Source of the DNA: Pimelobacter simplex
GTDB taxonomy: Bacteria > Actinomycetota > Actinomycetes > Propionibacteriales > Nocardioidaceae
Reading direction: 5' to 3'
Assembly (NCBI GenBank): GCA_016803235.1
Contig: JADCLI010000003.1
Coordinates: 1 to 64,000, forward strand
DNA: 64,000 nt
The notes beneath the pieces were generated by a model. The model saw nothing but the letters and a program-made list of their open reading frames with translations, made no database searches and was not told the origin of the DNA. Made by a program: the position numbers and the translations under genes. The stretch's first letter is position 1; every line of letters begins with the position of its first letter. Shown here piece after piece: positions 8,753-17,315 of the stretch.

Positions 8753-9691
8753 ATGCGCCGCCTCAGGCTGACCCTCGTCGTCGTCACCGCCGCGGCGCTC
8801 CTCGTCGCGCCTGCGTCGGCGAAGCAGCCGACGTCGACCGTCCCACTGCCCGTGGACTTCCAGCCGGAGGGGATCGCGATCGGGACCGGGGACACGTTCT
8901 ACGTCGGGTCGCTGCGCGACGGTGACATCTACCGGGGCGACCTGAGCACCGGCGAGGGCGAGGTCTTCGTCGACACCAGCGCACGGGCGTCGGTGGGCAT
9001 GCGGGTCGACGAGGCCCGCAAGCTGCTGTTCGTGGCAGGTGGGCCAGGTGGTCACGTCTACGTCTACGACACCCGGGACGGCTCCGAGGTCGCCGACATC
9101 GCGGTCGGGCCACCGACGGCGTTCACGAACGACGTCGCGCTCACGCGGGACGCCGCGTACTTCACCGACACCTTCTCCCCGTTCCTCTACAAGCTGCCGT
9201 ACGGCGATGGCGGCTTCGGTGCGCCCGTGGCGATCCCCGTGACCGGGCCGGCAGGCGCGTCCGCGCCGGGAGTCTTCGGCCTCAACGGCATCGACGCGAC
9301 CCCGGACGGCTCGACCCTCGTGGTCAACCACACCGACCTGGGCATCATCGCCCTCGTCGACCCGGCCACCGGCGCCAGCACCGAGATCCCGGTCTCCGGC
9401 GGCGGGCTCGTCCCGGGCACCCTCGACGGCCTCCAGCTCGAGGGACGCCGGCTCTTCGTGGTGCAGAACTTCGCGAACTCGATCGCCGTGGTCGACCTGG
9501 CGGGCGACCTCTCCTCCGGCGTCCTGGTCGACACCATCACCTCCGAGCTGTTCCAGGTGCCCACGACGGCGGCGGTGAAGGGCGGCACGATCGCCGCCGT
9601 GAACGGTCGCTTCGACCTCGGGTTCCCACCGCCGTTCGGCCCGGGAGCGCCTCCCGGCACGACCTTCGACGTCGTGCTCGTGCACCGGTAG
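8753..9691 (+). CDS. secreted SMP-30/gluconolactonase-like beta-propeller protein
   Basis: A 312-residue exported protein. Residues 1-23 form a signal peptide (MRRLRLTLVVVTAAALL, then APASA before the likely cleavage). The mature part has repeated strands typical of six-bladed propellers: PEGIAIGTGDTFYVGSLRDG, a VYDTRDGSEVADI blade, NGIDATPDGSTLVVNHTDLG and GTLDGLQLEGRRLFVVQNF. Such proteins include lactonases and vitamin-B-lyase-like propellers, but the metal ligands are not clear enough here to claim catalysis. Confidence 0.72.
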   Translation: MRRLRLTLVVVTAAALLVAPASAKQPTSTVPLPVDFQPEGIAIGTGDTFYVGSLRDGDIYRGDLSTGEGEVFVDTSARASVGMRVDEARKLLFVAGGPGGHVYVYDTRDGSEVADIAVGPPTAFTNDVALTRDAAYFTDTFSPFLYKLPYGDGGFGAPVAIPVTGPAGASAPGVFGLNGIDATPDGSTLVVNHTDLGIIALVDPATGASTEIPVSGGGLVPGTLDGLQLEGRRLFVVQNFANSIAVVDLAGDLSSGVLVDTITSELFQVPTTAAVKGGTIAAVNGRFDLGFPPPFGPGAPPGTTFDVVLVHR

Positions 9692-9749
9692 GAGCGGCCG
9701 CTGCCAAGGGGGGGCGAGTGGCGCACGCGCCGACGGGTACCGGCCCGGC

Positions 9750-10739
9750 GTGGCTGCGTACGCGACGAAGGGCAAGGCGTTCGAACGCGACATGAGGTAC
9801 GTCCCCGACCGGATCACCCGGGAGGAGGGCCGCAGCCAGGACCCCCACGTGGGCGGGCTCGACGTGCCGACCTGGCCCGTCGAGTCCGGGCGCTACCGAC
9901 TGGTCGCGGCCCGCGCCTGCCCGTGGGCCAACCGGTCGATCATCGTGCGGATCCTGCTCGGCCTCGAGGACGCGATCTCCCTTGGCCTGGCCGGGCCGAC
10001 CCACGACCAGCGCAGCTGGCGCTTCGACCTCGACCCGGGCGGTGTCGACCCGGTGCTGCGCTACGAGCGCCTCGAGCAGGCCTACCTCGCGCGGGATCCG
10101 GCCTACGACCGGGGCGTCACGGTCCCGGCGATGGTCGACGTACCGACGCGGTCGCTGGTGACCAACGACTTCCCGGCGATCACCCACGACCTGTTCTTCG
10201 AGTGGCGCGACCACCACCGGCCCGACGCACCCGACCTGTGGCCCGACGAGTGCCGCGAGGAGATGGAGGCGGTCATGGAGACGGTCTTCACCGAGGTCAA
10301 TAACGGCGTCTACCGGTGCGGCTTCGCCGGAAGCCAGGAGGCGTACGACGTCGCGTACGACCGCCTGTGGTCCGCCATGGACCGCCTGGAGGAGCGGCTC
10401 GCCGACCGGCGCTACCTGATGGGCGACCGGCTCACCGAGGCCGACGTCCGACTGTTCACCACCCTGGCGCGCTTCGACGCCGTCTACCACGGTCACTTCA
10501 AGTGCAACCGCAACAAGCTGTCCGAGATGCCTGCCCTGTGGGCCTACGCGCGCGACCTCTTCCAGACGCCCGGCTTCGGCGAGACGATCGACTTCGACCA
10601 GATCAAGCGGCACTACTACGTCGTGCACGAGGACATCAACCCCACCGGAGTCGTGCCGAAGGGGCCGGACGAGGCCGGCTGGCGTGCACCGCACGGGCGG
10701 GAGAGGCTGGGGCCGTCGGCGTTGCGCCGGTTCATTTGA
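9750..10739 (+). CDS. glutathionyl/mycothionyl-hydroquinone reductase-like GST (Xi class)
   Basis: A 329-residue protein with the hallmark of Xi-class GSTs: a CPWA motif (Cys57) after the N-terminal YRLVAARA strand, the VTNDFPAITHDL segment, and the all-helical C-terminal domain containing YDVAYDRLWSAMDRLEERLADRRYLMGDRLTEADVRLFTTL (quoted in two parts: YDVAYDRLWSAMDRLEE and YLMGDRLTEADVRLFTTL). Family enzymes reduce thiol-hydroquinone conjugates; actinobacteria use mycothiol, so a mycothiol substrate is inferred. The GTG start has no ribosome site but is preceded by TACCGG with a six-base gap, which fits a weak leaderless promoter. Confidence 0.85.
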   Translation: MAAYATKGKAFERDMRYVPDRITREEGRSQDPHVGGLDVPTWPVESGRYRLVAARACPWANRSIIVRILLGLEDAISLGLAGPTHDQRSWRFDLDPGGVDPVLRYERLEQAYLARDPAYDRGVTVPAMVDVPTRSLVTNDFPAITHDLFFEWRDHHRPDAPDLWPDECREEMEAVMETVFTEVNNGVYRCGFAGSQEAYDVAYDRLWSAMDRLEERLADRRYLMGDRLTEADVRLFTTLARFDAVYHGHFKCNRNKLSEMPALWAYARDLFQTPGFGETIDFDQIKRHYYVVHEDINPTGVVPKGPDEAGWRAPHGRERLGPSALRRFI

Positions 10740-10767
10740 GATCGAACAGCCGCTGCGCCTCGCTGGG

Positions 10768-11445
10768 TCACCTAGACCTCCGCCGGTCCCCCAGCGAGGC
10801 GAGTTCATCGGCCCAGCGAATCCCCTGGGATTCGAGGATCCGGTCGGCCTGGCGGCGAATCGCGGGAATCCGGCTCGGTCGGGCAAGGACCAAGCGCAGC
10901 GCGAGAGTCGCGACGTCATCGGGAAGGCTGGTGTCAGGCTGCGCGCCCGACCAGCGCACCGCCTGGTTGATGGTCGCATCGAGGACCTCGACGACGACGT
11001 CGGCGCGCGTCGGCACGAAGTCCCCCTCCATGACGCCGCGCTCGATCAGCCCTCGGATGGTGCCCAGCGCAGCATGGTAGATCGCCTGCCACTCGGCGAA
11101 CTCAGGCTCGTCGATGAGCGCGCTGAGGTAGAGCCCGCGCAGGTCGTACGCGCTGGTCATCTCCACGAGGATCTCTCGGCGGACACCCTGGTAGAGCTCG
11201 ACCGACGCCGGCGTGCCGTCCGGGACCTCCCGCTCGCCGCGCAACCCGGGAGAGCGTTCGTAGTCGTAGGCGTAGAGGGCTCGGGCGATGTCGTGCTTGG
11301 ACGCGAAGTGATGGAAGAGCGAGGGCTGCCGCACGCCGACGGCCTCGGCGATCTCCCGGGTGGACGTGCCGTGGAAGCCCTTGGTCGCGAAGAGCCGCGC
11401 TGCTTCGCGCAGGATCTGCTCGGGCGTGACCTTCGACCTGGCCAT
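10768..11445 (-). CDS. TetR-family repressor of the permease/amidase cassette
   Basis: A 225-residue TetR regulator. The N-terminal HTH is plain: TPEQILREAARLFATKGFHG, then TSTREIAEAVGVRQPSLFHHFASK. The C-terminal ligand domain is unassigned. The ATG is chosen over an in-frame GTG nine bases upstream because GGAGGAGG lies eight bases before it. It is divergent from the permease at 11584, and the 138-bp gap holds two copies of CTATCGATCGATAG, one over its own promoter and one near the permease start, so autoregulation plus control of 11584-14929 is the likely job. Confidence 0.88.
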   Translation of the reverse strand: MARSKVTPEQILREAARLFATKGFHGTSTREIAEAVGVRQPSLFHHFASKHDIARALYAYDYERSPGLRGEREVPDGTPASVELYQGVRREILVEMTSAYDLRGLYLSALIDEPEFAEWQAIYHAALGTIRGLIERGVMEGDFVPTRADVVVEVLDATINQAVRWSGAQPDTSLPDDVATLALRLVLARPSRIPAIRRQADRILESQGIRWADELASLGDRRRSR

Positions 11446-11484
11446 GGGGCCCACCTCCTCCGTGTTCGCCCGGACGACAGAAGT

Positions 11485-11498
11485 CTATCGATCGATAG
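11485..11498. promoter_or_regulatory. TetR operator copy 1 (CTATCGATCGATAG)
   Basis: A perfect 14-bp palindrome. On the minus strand a TTGTAC (11513-11508) is followed, 17 bases later, by CGATAG inside this palindrome, so a repressor here would cover the -10 region of the tetR gene. The identical sequence recurs at 11547. Confidence 0.8.
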
Positions 11499-11530
11499 GG
11501 AAACCCTGTACAACGGGCCGCCGATGAACC

Positions 11531-11560
11531 TACAGTGCTCCCACGCCTATCGATCGATAG
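11531..11560 (+). promoter_or_regulatory. permease promoter -10 and TetR operator copy 2
   Basis: TACAGT at 11531-11536 is a good -10 box for the permease operon; the start site would be near 11543. The second CTATCGATCGATAG occupies 11547-11560, just after it, extended to CC...GG flanks. Its centre is 62 bp from that of copy 1, about six helical turns, so both dimers would lie on the same face of the DNA. Confidence 0.75.
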
Positions 11561-11583
11561 GCAAATGACTGCGAGGAGAGCAG

Positions 11584-12975
11584 ATGTCCCAGACCGACCA
11601 GCTGCCGGCGACCGGCGCGCTCCGCAGCGATGCCGTCAGTGCGCGGCATCTCGTCTTCTTCGTGGTGTCGGCTGCCGCCCCGCTGACCGTGATGGCGGGC
11701 TTCGCGCCACTCGCGTTCCTCGTCGGCGGCCAGACCGCGCCCGTGGGCTACCTCGCTGCGGGCCTGGTCTACGCCCTGTTCGCCGTGGGGTTCTGCGCGA
11801 TGTCGCGGCACGTGCGCAACGCGGGTGCCTTCTACGCCTACGTCAGCAGAGGGCTCGGCGGGACGGTCGGTGCCGGCTCCGCGCTCGTCGCGTACGTCGC
11901 GTACACGCTCGGCGAGATCGGCTTCTGCGCGGCTGCGGGCCTGTTCGCGTCAACCACCCTGCAGGACCTGGCCGGCATCGAGCTGTCGTGGGGCGTCTGC
12001 GCGGTCGCTCTCGGGCTCATCGTCTCGGTGATCGCGTACTGCCGCGTCGACGTCGGTGCCCGCGTGCTCGCCCTCCTGCTCGCCGGTGAGCTCGGCCTGC
12101 TCCTCGTCCTGGCGGTCGCGGTGCTCGCGAAGGGTGCGCCGGAGGGGCTCACCCTGCAGGGGTTCGATCCCTCCGGCTGGGACGCCGGCGTGCTGGGCTC
12201 CCTCTTCGTGATCACCTTCGTGGTCTACATCGGATTCGAGCAGACCGCGGTCTACGCCGAGGAGGCGCGTGATCCCCGCCGGACGGTCGCGCGTGCGACG
12301 TACATCGCCGTGGGAGTGCTCGCCGTCACCTACACCTTCGTCTCGTGGGTCCTGCTCATGGCGATCGGTCCCGGCGCGTTGGGTGCCGCCCTTGCCGGGG
12401 ATCCCTCGCAGCTGGTGTTCGCCGTCAACCAGACCTTCCTCGGCGGCTTCATGACCGACGTGATGCAGGTCCTCATCGTCACCAGCTTCGTCGCGGGCGT
12501 CCTCGCCCTCCACAACGCCGGTGCCCGCTACCTCTTCGCCCTCGGCCGGGACCGGCTCCTGCCCGCGTCGCTGGGGACGACCGGTGCCAACAGCAGTCCG
12601 TCGCGCGCCGTCGTCGTGCAGTCCGTCGTCGTGGTCGCCGCACTTGCCGGCTTCGGGCTCTCCGACCTCGACCCGTACCGGCAGGTCGTGGTCTGGACCA
12701 ACACCCCGACCCTGGTCGGCGTGCTCTTCCTGCAGATCCTCACCTCGGTGGCCGTGATCCGCTTCTTCGTCCGCAATGAGGCGGACGAGGGCCTCTGGCA
12801 GCGCCTGGTCGCGCCCTCGCTCGCCACGGTCGCACTCGGCGTCGTCCTCTACCTCGTCTGCTCCAAGATGGGTCTGCTCACCGGCCTCGGCGCCCGCGAC
12901 AACCTGCTCATCAACCTCCCGCTCGTCGTCGCCTTCGTCGCCGGCCTCCTCCGCGGGAGGGTGGCTGCCCGATGA
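11584..12975 (+). CDS. APC-superfamily amino-acid/amine permease
   Basis: A 463-residue polytopic membrane protein with about 12 helices. The first helix region LVFFVVSAAAPLTVMAGFAP and the following GYLAAGLVYALFAVGFCAMS are typical of APC family exchangers and symporters. A signature EQTAVYAEEARDP segment lies between helices 6 and 7. It should import an amino acid, amine or amide. First gene of a tight operon: its end overlaps the next start by four bases. Expression is probably released when the TetR at 10768 binds its ligand. Confidence 0.85.
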   Translation: MSQTDQLPATGALRSDAVSARHLVFFVVSAAAPLTVMAGFAPLAFLVGGQTAPVGYLAAGLVYALFAVGFCAMSRHVRNAGAFYAYVSRGLGGTVGAGSALVAYVAYTLGEIGFCAAAGLFASTTLQDLAGIELSWGVCAVALGLIVSVIAYCRVDVGARVLALLLAGELGLLLVLAVAVLAKGAPEGLTLQGFDPSGWDAGVLGSLFVITFVVYIGFEQTAVYAEEARDPRRTVARATYIAVGVLAVTYTFVSWVLLMAIGPGALGAALAGDPSQLVFAVNQTFLGGFMTDVMQVLIVTSFVAGVLALHNAGARYLFALGRDRLLPASLGTTGANSSPSRAVVVQSVVVVAALAGFGLSDLDPYRQVVVWTNTPTLVGVLFLQILTSVAVIRFFVRNEADEGLWQRLVAPSLATVALGVVLYLVCSKMGLLTGLGARDNLLINLPLVVAFVAGLLRGRVAAR

Positions 12976-14567
12976 GCACTGCCCGCTACGCCTGGTCCAT
13001 CCCCGGCTTCCCCGTCGAGCGCCCTGGTGCCGACCCGGCGACACCGGAGATCTGGTGCTACGCCGACCGCTACAGCTACCTGCCCGGCGACGAGGTCGCC
13101 CTGAGCGTCCACACCACCGCCGCGAGATACGACGTACGAGTGCTCCGCGACGGCGCCGACCCGGTCGAGGTGTGGTCAGCGGCCGACCTCACGGGCGTCG
13201 CCCATCCGACCCCGGACGACGCCTACGCGGTCGGCTGCGGTTGGCCGGTCGCCGTACGGATCCCCGTGGATCCGACGTGGCCGAGCGGCTTCTACCTGGT
13301 CGTCGTGGGAACGGACGTCGCCGGGCGCCGCCACGAGCGGGAGGGCTTCTTCGTCGTCCGCGCGCCCCGCCCGACCGCGGACATCGCGCTCGTGCTGACC
13401 ACCGGCACCCTCGCGGCGTACAACGACTGGGGCGGCGCCAACCACTACCGCGGCCTTGGCGGCGACCCCTACACGGACATCCCCGCACCCGTGCTGTCCA
13501 ACCGTCGTCCGGTGGCCCGTGGCATGCTCCGGCTTCCCGACGGCGCGCCCCGCAACGCCAACCCCACGACGCCGGGGCCGGGCTACCGGCCGCGCCACCC
13601 GACGTACGAGTGGGCCATCACCCATGGCTACTCCCGGCACCACAGCGACGCCTTCTGGGCGACCTACGAACGTCCCTTCGTGGTGTGGGCGGAGCAGAAC
13701 GGCTACCGGCTCGACCACCTCACCCAGCAGGACCTGCACGACGACCCGACCGCCCTGGAGGGCTACCGCTGCGCGGTCCTCGTCGGCCACGACGAGTACT
13801 GGACCTGGGAGATGCGCGACGCGGTCGACCGATTCACCGACCGGGGAGGCAACGTCGCGCGCTTCGCCGGCAACTACATCTGGCAGGTCCGGCTCGACGA
13901 CGAGGGTCGGCAGACGTGCTACAAGGACCCGAACCTCGACCCAATGCTGGCGACCGATCCGACCCGCGTCACGACGACCTGGGACGCGCCGTTCATCGGC
14001 CGCCCCGCGACGCACACAATGGGCCTCACCGGTCTCAGCGGTGCCTACGCGCGGTACGGCTCGACCACACCCCGCAGCAGCGGCGGCTACACCGTCTACC
14101 GCCCCGAGCACTGGGCACTGGCGGGCACCGACCTCTTCTACGGCGACGTCTTCGGGGCGGCTCCGGTCTGCGTGGCCGCATTCGAGGTCGACGGCGTCGA
14201 CTACACCTTCCGGCACGGTCTGCCGTATGCGACCGGCACCGACGGCGCCCCGACCGACCTCGAGATCGTCGCGATGACACCGGCCGTCCTCGGCGAGACC
14301 GATCGATGGGCCGGCGAGGTCCCCATCGGCGCGCCGATCGCCGAGGTGCAGGAACTCCTCCGCGCGGTCTGGGGCGAGGACGTCCCAGAGAGGTTCAGCA
14401 CCGGGTACGGCGCGGGCATGGTCGCCACCTTCCGTCGCGGAGACGGCGAGGTCTTCAACGCCGGGACGACCGAGTGGGTCAGCGGGTTGATCCACCACGA
14501 CCCCTTCACCGAACAGATCACCCACAACGTGCTGCGCCGCTTCACCGGGCCGCAGGAGGACCGATGA
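12972..14567 (+). CDS. N,N-dimethylformamidase beta-subunit-like amidohydrolase
   Basis: A 531-residue protein related to the large subunit of N,N-dimethylformamidase. The N-terminal 130 residues look like a beta-sandwich (SYLPGDEVALSVHTTAARYD). The C-terminal catalytic-type domain shows AYNDWGGANHYRG, the VGHDEYWTWEMRDAVDRF block and GGNVARFAGNYIW, the family core. Known dimethylformamidases use a mononuclear iron held by Tyr, Tyr and Glu; the HDEYW block probably supplies two of these, which I infer only by family resemblance. It is shorter than the roughly 760-residue enzymes and no separate small subunit is present, so the substrate may differ. Overlaps the permease by ATGA and the cupin by ATGA. 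Confidence 0.75.
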   Translation: MSTARYAWSIPGFPVERPGADPATPEIWCYADRYSYLPGDEVALSVHTTAARYDVRVLRDGADPVEVWSAADLTGVAHPTPDDAYAVGCGWPVAVRIPVDPTWPSGFYLVVVGTDVAGRRHEREGFFVVRAPRPTADIALVLTTGTLAAYNDWGGANHYRGLGGDPYTDIPAPVLSNRRPVARGMLRLPDGAPRNANPTTPGPGYRPRHPTYEWAITHGYSRHHSDAFWATYERPFVVWAEQNGYRLDHLTQQDLHDDPTALEGYRCAVLVGHDEYWTWEMRDAVDRFTDRGGNVARFAGNYIWQVRLDDEGRQTCYKDPNLDPMLATDPTRVTTTWDAPFIGRPATHTMGLTGLSGAYARYGSTTPRSSGGYTVYRPEHWALAGTDLFYGDVFGAAPVCVAAFEVDGVDYTFRHGLPYATGTDGAPTDLEIVAMTPAVLGETDRWAGEVPIGAPIAEVQELLRAVWGEDVPERFSTGYGAGMVATFRRGDGEVFNAGTTEWVSGLIHHDPFTEQITHNVLRRFTGPQEDR

Positions 14568-14929
14568 ACCACGTGAAGACCCTCGCCGACGTCCTGTCCA
14601 TCGAGGTCGGGACCGGCTCGGCCGTCGTACCCGAGTGGGAGCCGGGCACCGCGTCCGCCGCCTGGGAGGAGACCGAGTGGCGCACCTTCGGCGCCGACGA
14701 GTCACGACCCTTCGGCGGTGCCTGGGAAGGAAGACCCGGCAGCCTGCGCCTCGACGAATATCCCTACGACGAGGTCTGCGTGATGCTGACGGGTGTCGTC
14801 GCCCTGGTCGACTCGACCGGCGAGCGTCGCGAGTTCCGGGCGGGAGAGGCGTTCTTCGTGCCCAAGGGGTTCTCGGGAAGGTGGGAGACGGTCGAGCCGG
14901 CCACCAAGGTCTTCGTCGCGCTCCCCTGA
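14564..14929 (+). CDS. cupin-domain protein (DUF861-like)
   Basis: A 121-residue single-domain cupin resembling the (S)-ureidoglycine aminohydrolase/DUF861 type: EWRTFGADESRPFGGAWEG, DEVCVMLTGVVALVDSTGE and AGEAFFVPKGFSGRWETVE. Such small cupins often act on, or sense, nitrogen-rich metabolites. The ATG overlaps the stop of the amidohydrolase gene, so it belongs to the same operon and probably acts on the same pathway. Usual cupin metal histidines are mostly absent here, so catalysis is uncertain. Confidence 0.75.
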   Translation: MNHVKTLADVLSIEVGTGSAVVPEWEPGTASAAWEETEWRTFGADESRPFGGAWEGRPGSLRLDEYPYDEVCVMLTGVVALVDSTGERREFRAGEAFFVPKGFSGRWETVEPATKVFVALP

Positions 14930-15031
14930 TCTCGGGCCTGCCTGCGTCGGTGCGCACACCCCGGAGCTCTACGCCGGTCGTCTGATCGTGCCGTCCGGTC
15001 CTGTCCGTCGGCGATGGCGGACGAGCCGCGC

Positions 15032-15348
15032 TCAGGGCCCTCCTACCAGGCCGTAGATCCAGTTGGTGTCACCGTCTCCCACCCAGATCAACGTCGCCGT
15101 CCCAGGTTCGTCGGTGTCGAGGATCTCGGCGCCGCCGGTCGTGTAGCCGTGAACCGTCAGAGCGAGCTCCTCGGGCGGAGTCTTCACGGCGCCCCGGCTG
15201 TAGTCGCGACCGTCATACGTGACCTTCGGAGGTGCCGCGTCGGCCAGAGTCGCCACTCCCAGCCTTCCTCGTGGACCCGGTAAAGTTGGAAGCCCGAGAG
15301 CACGACAAGAACACCGAGCACCGGTTGAGCGGCGCCCCATCTCCTCAT
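15032..15348 (-). pseudogene. frameshifted small membrane protein remnant
   Basis: Two frames together read as one small protein. From the ATG at 15348: MRRWGAAQPVLGVLVVLSGF, a membrane helix, then QLYRVHEEGWEW. After about 15250 the sensible sequence moves to another frame: PPKVTYDGRDYSRGAVKTPP, ALTVHGYTTGGAEILD, and ending LIWVGDGDTNWIYGLVGGP before a TGA. Neither frame alone is convincing over its whole length. This fits a single-base indel, either a true mutation or a sequencing error. No ribosome site is obvious. The family is unknown. Confidence 0.4.
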
Positions 15349-15584
15349 TGACTGCGACAGCGGTCGCAACCGCATTCCCGGCGCGGGTCGGACGCATGAG
15401 GTCGCCCGAGCTCGGGGTGCTGGCGCCGCGCAGGTCGGGCGGCACGCCGCGCGCCGCCAGGTTCGGTTGTCGGGGCTGCCGCGGTCACGCCGTCAGTCTC
15501 GTCCACGCGGCTCAGGATGTACCCGTATCTGCCGCTGAGCCAGCCACTCACCGCGAGCACCGACGCGGGTGCGTCGATCTCGGG

Positions 15585-16517
15585 TCATTCGGCGCTGACC
15601 GAGACGTGCTGCTGGAGGAAGGCGAGCTGGTCGGCGACGACCTGGCTGAAGAAGGGCTCGACGTAGGGGTCGAAGTGTCCGCAGGGGTAGATCCTCACCG
15701 TGGAGTGGGCCATTCGTGCTGCTGTCGCCTCGGCGACCCTACGCGGGGTGATCGCGTCCTGCTCGGCGATCTGGACGAGTGCGGGGCAGGTGATCGCGGC
15801 GGCCCGTCGTTTCGGCGAGTACAGACCGATCTTGAGGACGATGCGGGCGGCGACGTAGGTGGGATAGTCGTCCGGCGCCATGCCTGATTCGGACATCAGC
15901 CTGTTCATGCCTGGTAGCGCATCCGCGGTGGTCATCGCTCCCGCCTCCCCGGGCTCGGCGGCGCATTCGACATAGACAGGGTCCCTCCGAAGCAGGGCAC
16001 GGACCTGGTCGCGGATGCCGAGCGGGGCGACGCGCAGGCTCGCACGGACACCTGTGGCCCTGACCGCAGCTGGTCCGCTGACGTGCGGCACCTGCGCGAT
16101 GATCGCCGCCAACGGCTCTCCGCTGCCCGCGACGCTGATCACATGGCCGCCGCCGAACGAGGTGCCCCACGCCACGACGCGCTGGTCGTCGGCCTGCGGC
16201 AACCGGCGGGCGAAGGCGAGCGCCGCCCGCCAGTCCTGGTGCTGCATCGAGACGTCGAGAACCTGGCGCGGCATGCCAGCGCTGTCGCCGAAACCGCGGT
16301 AGTCGAAGACGACCACCAGGTAGCCGGCAGCGGCGAAGTGCTCGGCGTAGGCGTAGAGCCGCAACGCGCGAACCCCTCCGAACCCGTGGCCCATCACCAC
16401 CACCGGCGCACCTGCACCGGGGATGGACTCGGGCCGGTAGATCCTGGCCGCACACGCGACTCCCCCGGACGGGAAGGTCTCCTCCGTCCAGGTGAACTGG
16501 CCTGGCGTGCTGGTCAT
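15585..16517 (-). CDS. alpha/beta hydrolase
   Basis: A 310-residue alpha/beta hydrolase of the X-Pro/dienelactone-hydrolase-like group. The oxyanion region is VVVMGHGFGGVRALRLYAYA, the nucleophile elbow is GTSFGGG (serine), and the C-terminal acid/histidine pair is in QIAEQDAITP and YPCGHFDPY. Substrate unknown; probably a small ester or lactone. GAGGAG five bases before the ATG at 16517 decides the start. Divergent from the TetR gene at 16608, which probably represses it. Confidence 0.82.
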   Translation of the reverse strand: MTSTPGQFTWTEETFPSGGVACAARIYRPESIPGAGAPVVVMGHGFGGVRALRLYAYAEHFAAAGYLVVVFDYRGFGDSAGMPRQVLDVSMQHQDWRAALAFARRLPQADDQRVVAWGTSFGGGHVISVAGSGEPLAAIIAQVPHVSGPAAVRATGVRASLRVAPLGIRDQVRALLRRDPVYVECAAEPGEAGAMTTADALPGMNRLMSESGMAPDDYPTYVAARIVLKIGLYSPKRRAAAITCPALVQIAEQDAITPRRVAEATAARMAHSTVRIYPCGHFDPYVEPFFSQVVADQLAFLQQHVSVSAE

Positions 16518-16547
16518 GAGGCTCCTCAGGGCTGTGAGCGACCGGTC

Positions 16548-16596
16548 TTGATCGCCGTCCAAGAGACGCTAGAATCGTCTTGGATGGCAGTCAAGA
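16548..16596 (+). promoter_or_regulatory. promoter of tetR at 16608 with weak inverted repeat
   Basis: TTGATC (16548-16553), 16-bp spacer, TAGAAT (16570-16575) is a good sigma-70-type promoter reading right. Downstream, TCTTG (16578-16582) and CAAGA (16592-16596) form a weak inverted repeat with a nine-base spacer that could be the regulator's operator near the start site. Confidence 0.55.
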
Positions 16597-16607
16597 TAAG
16601 GTGACGT

Positions 16608-17195
16608 ATGCCTCGAAATCGCCGGCCGCAGAACCGCGAGGAGAAGCGCGACGAGATCGTCACCGCCGCGGCGAAGCTCTTCATCGGGACGGGTTACGAC
16701 GAGACACCGATGACGGCGATCGCCGCAGCCGCCGGCGTCGCGACCAACACCATCTACTGGTACTTCGATGACAAGGACGCCCTCCTGGTCGCGGTCCTCG
16801 ACCGCGTGTTGGCCGAGGCGCTCGCTGACGCAAGCGAGCGCGCGGACGCCCCTTGGGAAGACCAGTTGATGTGGGCTGTCGAGCGCCTGGACCAGTACGG
16901 CCGACTCGTCACGGTGGTCCACGCCCGGACGGCGATCGCGCCGGTCATCGACGCATGGCACGCCGACTTCCATCGTCTCGCCGAGGACATGCTCGCGGGC
17001 GGATTCCGTAGCGCCGGAGTGCCCGAGGAATCCCTTCGCGCCTCGGTCCAGATCGGCGTCTTCGTCATCGAGGGCCTGCTTCTCCACCCCGACACCGCAC
17101 CGAGCCGCCGCGAGGTGATCAACCTGCTGGCGCGGCCTACTCACGTTCACCGCGACCCGCGGCGCGACGAGGCGAGGCCCCGGTCCGGCAGCTGA
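16608..17195 (+). CDS. TetR-family regulator
   Basis: A 195-residue TetR regulator. The HTH domain is complete: REEKRDEIVTAAAKLFIGTG, then DETPMTAIAAAAGVATNTIY and WYFDDKDALLVAVLDRV. The ligand domain is not assigned. An AAGGTGA site at 16598-16604 precedes the ATG by three bases, which is close but usable. Its position back-to-back with the hydrolase at 15585 suggests it controls that gene and itself. The C-terminal tail (RDPRRDEARPRSGS) is arginine-rich and may be extended by drift. Confidence 0.85.
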   Translation: MPRNRRPQNREEKRDEIVTAAAKLFIGTGYDETPMTAIAAAAGVATNTIYWYFDDKDALLVAVLDRVLAEALADASERADAPWEDQLMWAVERLDQYGRLVTVVHARTAIAPVIDAWHADFHRLAEDMLAGGFRSAGVPEESLRASVQIGVFVIEGLLLHPDTAPSRREVINLLARPTHVHRDPRRDEARPRSGS

Positions 17196-17315
17196 GTCTC
17201 GCGCAACGCCAGCCTCGATTGCCCTACCCATCGTCGATCGCGGTGCATCCGGATCTGCAACGAACCGCTCGGTCATGCCGATGAGCGTGCGCTCCCAAGC
17301 CGCCGTTCGACGAGG

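Noticed and set aside
10684..11568. Plus-strand frame over the TetR gene at 10768
   Set aside because: Shadow of the tetR gene; it lacks any fold and crosses the operator region.
15345..15560. Minus-strand 71-codon frame upstream of the frameshifted gene
   Set aside because: Its stop overlaps the next ATG, which hints at coupling, but most of the sequence is low-quality Arg/Pro-rich text; not listed as a gene.
15219..15887. Plus-strand open frame over 15.2-15.9 kb
   Set aside because: No domain or ribosome site, Arg/Gly/Asp-rich composition, and antisense to the clear hydrolase gene.
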